The notes under the pieces are model-generated. The model was not told where the DNA came from and did not search any database. It worked only from the letters and a program-made list of their open reading frames with translations. A program made the translations under genes and the position numbers. From Oreohelix idahoensis (lineage: Eukaryota > Mollusca > Gastropoda > Stylommatophora > Oreohelicidae): a DNA stretch of 64,000 nucleotides. Position 1 is the first letter of the stretch; the number at the start of each line of letters is the position of its first letter. Positions 59,523 through 64,000 of the stretch are shown one piece after another. The stretch lies in NCBI GenBank assembly GCA_024509875.1, contig JAMPIV010019841.1:44221-108220 (forward strand). Reading direction: 5' to 3'.

Positions 59523-60243
59523 TTTCAAAGCGGCCAAGTATAGTGATCTGGCCGCGGATCTGAGACACGATGGGTTCACTGCAAGGGTCATGGCTGTTGA
59601 AGTGGGTGCAAGAGGGCTTGTGGCTGCATCAGTGTATGATCTATTGAAACTGTTGGGGCTGAGGGGACAGTCGAGAACAAGGGCCCTGAAGAGGCTTAGT
59701 GAAACTGCCGAAAAGGCATCAGGCTGGCTGTGGAACAACCGCAATGGGGAATGGAGATCGTAACAATAAACGCTGCGGTACAGAAAACACCAGGAATTTT
59801 TCTAAGTCCACAATACGCTGAGGTTTGTGGTGGACTAGTGAACGGGCTGCGACTCAGGGGCGACAAGCGGTGTATACTATAAGGGGTGTCAGTATCAAAA
59901 GTCCAGTGGGGAACGCGCAGTGGCGACTCGTTGACTTCGCGCTGGTGTCTCAGTGTGTGCGACGGAACGAACGGAATAATTTGTCTTCTCTTTGTTACTT
60001 TCACAATTGCCTCCACGGCTGGCGGAGTTGTGGAATTTAAAGTTGCTACCATAAGTGAAATGGGTTCATTTTTGATGCAAGACAACAGGAAGCTGAGACG
60101 CTTGGGAGTCATGACCCAAGTGGGCCCGCCCCCTTAGAGTGTAAAGGAGTATATAGGGCCGAAACACTTGTCGGACGGGGGGGGCTCCTTCTGATGATCA
60201 GATTGCTTCCTGTTGTATCGCTCTGTAAAGAGTTTCCTATCAT
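59523..60243 (+). mobile_element. RLE-type LINE insertion in the E2 integrase
   Basis: A 5'-truncated copy with the last part of the endonuclease (FKAAKYSDLAADLRHDGFTA, VMAVEVGARGLVAASVYDLL, ASGWLWNNRNGEW), a TAA and a 480-base 3' UTR ending AGAGTTTCCTATCAT. It is closely similar to the copy at 14290-15034. It has no poly-A. It splits the integrase core between its first and second catalytic Asp codons, so it is younger than E2. Confidence 0.9.
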
Positions 60244-61623
60244 TGCTCTATGTGGGGAGAAGCAGTAGCCATGTCAGCTATAGATTCAAAGCACGTGGCA
60301 GAGGCCCTGTTGACAATATTTACCCGATTAGGTTTCCCGCATCAGATATTGACTGACAATGGGTCTCAGTTTAAGGGAAAGCTAACACAAGAAGTATTCA
60401 GGATATTTCAAGCCAGGCACTATCATTGTAGTCCCTACCATGCCCAAGGGAACGGTCAAGTAGAGCGGTTCAATGGTACGCTAATTTCAATCCTTAGAAA
60501 GCTGGCGAGTGAAAAACCTGATACTTGGGATACATACTTACCCGCTGCACTATTTGCATATAGGGAAGTACCCCACAACTCAACTGGATTGGCTCCAGCT
60601 ACATTGTTGTTTGGAAGACCAATAAAAGGTCCACTGGAAGCATTGCTGCGGACATGGACTGATGAAAAGGCAGAGGAAACAGTGACTTCCGCATACCAGT
60701 ACGTCAACGAGTTGACATCTCGATTGAAAGCAGGTTGGAAACTGGCCAATGATAACTTAAGACAGGCCAGGAGGAAGCATGCTGCGTACTACAACAAAAA
60801 AGCAAAGGATAGGGAACTGGAGGTGGGTGAAAAGGTGTTATTACTGTTGCCAAGCAGCAATAATAAATTGCAGATTGGATGGCAGGGACCCTATGTCATA
60901 CTGGAGAAACTTTCCAGGACCAATTATAAGATTGACAAGAAAGGAAAGGAGAAGATATATCATGTCAATCTTCTTAAAAAATACTATGACAAGGAATCAT
61001 CAGAAGTTGCACATATTATGACCCTAGCCATTGCAACAGAAATGCACGGTGAACCACTTCACTCTATGGAGTATCCACTCACAACTACAGAGGATTATGT
61101 TCAAGTAAATATTAGTGAACATTTAACTCCAGAGCAGAAGAAGAGGGTTCAGAAAGTGTTGGAAACCCATGCTGATGTGCTCACAGATAAGCCAGGTCGG
61201 ACGAATCTGTTAGAGTACGACATGAAGGTTACCGACCCTACCCCAGTATGCATGAGAACATACCCTATACCCTATGCGAAAGCCCAAGCACTAAGGGAGG
61301 AAGTTGATTATCTGTTGAAGGAGAAAATTATCTCGAAGTCAGACTCTCCCTATAGCTCAAGTGTGGTGCTATTGAGAAAACCGAGTGGTGAACACAGGTT
61401 ATGTATTGACTACCGGAAGCTTAATGCGATCACAGAATCTCAGGTGGACCCATTACCTGACACCAACCAGCTGTTCTCTACACTGAGTAAGGCTAGGTAT
61501 TTATCGAAGGTAGATCTAAGCAAGGGATACTACCAAATACCAGTGAAACCAGAAGTTATGAAAATGCTGGCATTCAGTACATCAGACGGACACTACGAGT
61601 TTAATGTACTACCTTTGGGCTGA
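60244..61623 (+). pseudogene. E2 integrase C-terminal half and RT N-terminal half
   Basis: Resumes after the LINE: WGEAVAMSAIDSKHVAEALL, HQILTDNGSQF (second Asp), GNGQVERFNGTL (Glu), then LKLQIGWQGPY-type GPY module. It is followed directly by the RT: LLEYDMKVTDPTPVCMRTYP, KPSGEHRLCIDYRKLNAITE, SKVDLSKGYYQIPV (first catalytic Asp of RT) and FNVLPLG. A one-base deletion at about 61620 ends the frame. This is direct evidence for integrase lying upstream of RT. Confidence 0.93.
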
Positions 61624-62540
61624 AAAATGCTCCAAGTATCTTTTCAAGAATGATGAGGAAATTGTTGGAACCTCTACAAAATCCCCATATCACTAACTTT
61701 ATGGATGACATTCTTGTTGCCACAAACACATTTGAAGAGCATATAGTAGCGCTCTCCATGTTGTTTGACAGACTGAGAGAAACTGGATTGACTGCACGTC
61801 CAACCAAGTGCTATATCGGTTGTAAGGAGTTGGAATTCTTAGGTCACACTATTTCTACAGGTCATATGTCTCCTGACCCAAAGAATATAGAGAAACTAAA
61901 GAAGGCACCCAGACCTCAAACGAAGAAAGATGTGAGATCATTCGTGTCATTATGTGGGTTCTATCAGAAGTACATACCCCACTTTAACTCTCTGTGTGCA
62001 CCATTAACTAACTTAACGAAGAAGGGACAGCCTGATAAAATCCAATGGAATGCTGATTGTGAAAAAGCTTACACAGAGCTAAAAGCAAAACTCACCAGCA
62101 AACCAATCCTTACACTACCCGATATCACACAGGAATTTGTATTAAGGACGGACGCTAGCAGTATAGGGATTGGTGCAACTCTCTTGCAGAAATCAAAAGC
62201 CCAGCCGGAGGAACTTTTACCAGTCGCCTACGCCAGTAGGAAGCTGAATGCAGCTGAGTTGAATTACTCGACCATAGAGAAAGAATGTTTAGCTCTAATT
62301 TGGTCCATCAACAAATTTTCACCTTATCTGTATGGGACACACTTCATTGTCCAAAGCGATCACCAACCTTTAACATTCTTGGCTGCATCTAAAAAGCTAA
62401 ATTCGAGATTGTTAAGGTGGAGTCTGCTTCTGGCGCCTTATTCCTTTACCGTGAATTATATTCCGGGAAGAGACAATGTAGGAGCTGATTTTTTAAGTCG
62501 ACACCCTAGTACTCTGGAAGGACAGACGCAAAAGGATTAA
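61624..62540 (+). pseudogene. E2 RT C-terminal half and RNase H
   Basis: Begins in a new frame with the motif after LPLG: KNAPSIFSRMM, then NFMDDILVATNTFEEH (catalytic DD), LEFLGHTISTGHMSPDPKNI, VRSFVSLCGFYQKYIPHF and the RNase H with LRTDASSIGIGATLLQ, IEKECLALIW, QSDHQPLTFL. It ends GADFLSRHPST, the usual gypsy RNase H close. No break within this part. The stop lies 60 bases before the LTR. Confidence 0.93.
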
Positions 62541-62582
62541 CCACAGCAGGGGTTTACACGTCAGCTATGACAAGTCACAGCT

Positions 62583-62600
62583 AGGAAAGGAGGGGGGCTA
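62583..62600 (+). other. E2 polypurine tract
   Basis: AGGAAAGGAGGGGGGC precedes the 3' LTR by two bases. Confidence 0.82.
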
Positions 62601-64000
62601 TGTCGTGAAACGAAGTGTAACCCACTACTTTGTTAATCACTATGTCGAGATACAGATTTGCTTCAACCAATCAACTTGCACCGTTCACCAGTCTCAGAGA
62701 CAGAATAAATTATAATGTTCACGCAGTTCACGCAAGATGGCGGCTAAAAACTGAATAAAATTAGGCTGTATGAGACCAGGTACAAAACCGGAGGAAACCA
62801 ATCATTTTGCTCCGCCAGGAACCAACCGAAAGCTTTCCTCAAGTATTTACCTGACTATATAATCGGGCGGATTTTATGCTAACCACGCAATCCCGAACTT
62901 GACGCCAGAGATACCGACTGACTGAAGAGGAAGAAGCTGTCACCTCTTGATTTATAGTTTACCTGAGGGCATCGACCTGCAGCCTACTTCACTAAGTCGC
63001 GTCAAAACCTGGCCAGTTTAAATTCTTAGGAGGGTAAATATATTTACGATAACCGTTGGTATTTGTTGTGTGTCATTATACTACCTATCAGGTTACTGAT
63101 TGTATCTTGGGGGAATTAAGTGAATAGACGAAGACTAATAGGACTCATACTTCAATCTATTGTCTCCTATATTCAGTCTATTGTCTCTGATAATTCCAAA
63201 CTGCAAATATAACCATAACAGTCCTTGTTAGGACTCAATCTATTGTCAGTCTATAACTTCAGTCTATTGTCTCTGATAATTCCAAACTGCAAATATAACC
63301 ATAACAGTCCTTGTTAGGACTCAATCTATTGTCAGTCTATAACTCAATCTATTGTCTCAGATAAGACCAACTGCAATATAACCAAAACAGTCCTTGTTAG
63401 GACTCAATCTATTGTCTCATCTAACTCCAACTGCAATATAACCAAAACAGTCCTTGTCAGGACTCAATCTATTGTCGCATCTAACTCAATCTATTGTCTC
63501 CTATAACTCCAACCTGATATATCACCAAACAGTCCTCGTCTCATATACTCCTATCATAAGAACATAACAATATTGTTAGGATATATGTTACCAGCTATTG
63601 TCAGAGAGGGCGTGATATAGTATAGGGGGAAGGACATTGTTGTATCACACCTAGGTGTACATATTATTGGATTTATTCATGTATTGATTTATATTATGGA
63701 ATGTATTAATGTAGTAAATGTATTCATGTATTGAATCTATATTATTGAATGTATCCATGCATTAGTTTATCAGAAAGAATGTTTTGCAAGTAGACACCTG
63801 TCTTGTCTCGCTATTGCTAAATCATACTGAGCCATGTTGTCATTCATCCTACATGCATACATCTGAGACACGCTCATTTCACTCACACTAGAAATAGGTG
63901 GGCTTGAGGACAGAAATTAGCCCCTATTTTTGCTTTGTTACAGGTTTATTTGTGTCCAAAAAAAACCTGAGGTCGTATGTTCAAGTCAATCCCGCTGCCT
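62601..64000 (+). repeat. E2 3' LTR (cut by the window end)
   Basis: First 1400 bases of the LTR. Differences from the 5' LTR include AACCCACT for AACTCACT, ATAATGTTC for ATACTGTTC, TTACCTGAC for TTACCTAAC, AATTCTTA for AATCTTA and GTTAGGACTC for GTTACTACTC. Confidence 0.92.

Larger units (their letters stand above)
55043..64000 (+). mobile_element. LTR retrotransposon E2, Gmr1-like, full domain set
   Basis: At least 8.96 kb, plus strand, running off the window end in its 3' LTR. The order is LTR (2108 bases), primer site, Gag, protease, integrase, RT, RNase H, polypurine tract, LTR. Integrase lies upstream of RT in one contiguous element. Damage: a frameshift in gag, an in-frame stop after protease, an RLE-LINE insertion in integrase, and a frameshift in RT. 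The LTRs differ at few positions over 1400 bases. The predicted target duplication is ACTAT (55038-55042); its partner is outside the window. Confidence 0.93.

Noticed and set aside
60161..60197. GAAAC then CTGATGA at the RLE-LINE 3' end, like a permuted hammerhead
   Set aside because: The bases before GAAAC (GGGCC) and after CTGATGA (TCAGATT) do not pair as stem II, and one copy has CTGGTGA.

Overview
The window is animal nuclear DNA made almost entirely of transposable elements, with no host gene I can support. The mix suggests a marine invertebrate, most plausibly a mollusc or another lophotrochozoan: Gmr1-like LTR elements, APE-type and RLE-type LINEs, a Penelope-like element, a CR1/L2 LINE with an SGNH-like ORF1, a DD83E Tc1/mariner relative, and long (AT)n tracts. 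That taxonomic call is an inference from element types only.

Layout. 1-2.2 kb: a partial LTR (with a long AT tract) and a short LINE 3' end. 2.2-15.0 kb: an RLE-type LINE whose reverse transcriptase is split at its FVDD box by LTR element E1 (3630-12994, minus strand, GGATG target duplication). 15-24.5 kb: sparse; a degraded RNase H fragment and an intact 425-residue DDE transposase (20947-22224). 24.5-25.7 kb: a minisatellite growing out of a LINE 3' coding end. 26.0-34.3 kb: LTR element E3 (minus strand, CATGC target duplication). 34.3-43 kb: fragments of several LINEs, a 5'-truncated Penelope-like element with a hammerhead-like motif, and a decayed Ty3/gypsy gag-protease. 44.6-51.2 kb: a nearly intact CR1/L2-type LINE on the minus strand. 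51.2-55.0 kb: an RTE-like LINE carrying a second, 5'-truncated copy of its own family. 55.0 kb to the window end: LTR element E2 (plus strand), inserted into that LINE and itself interrupted in its integrase by an RLE-LINE copy.

The main story is the three related LTR elements. All carry Ty3/gypsy-type domains in the order Gag-protease-integrase-reverse transcriptase-RNase H (directly visible in E2, partly in E1 and E3), which is the Ty1/copia order known from the Gmr1 group. All have LTRs longer than 2 kb and a primer-binding site resembling the tRNA-Pro type. E1 is an intact single Gag-protease-integrase ORF with no reverse transcriptase. E3 keeps Gag and RNase H but has lost protease, the integrase core and most of the reverse transcriptase. 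Both nevertheless have nearly identical LTRs and clean 5-bp target duplications, so they probably moved recently with enzymes supplied in trans. In E1 the LTR-end/primer-site junction is repeated four times at about 54-bp spacing, each copy carrying tRNA-Pro-like sequence that reaches the T-loop. I consider this the most unusual signal in the window.
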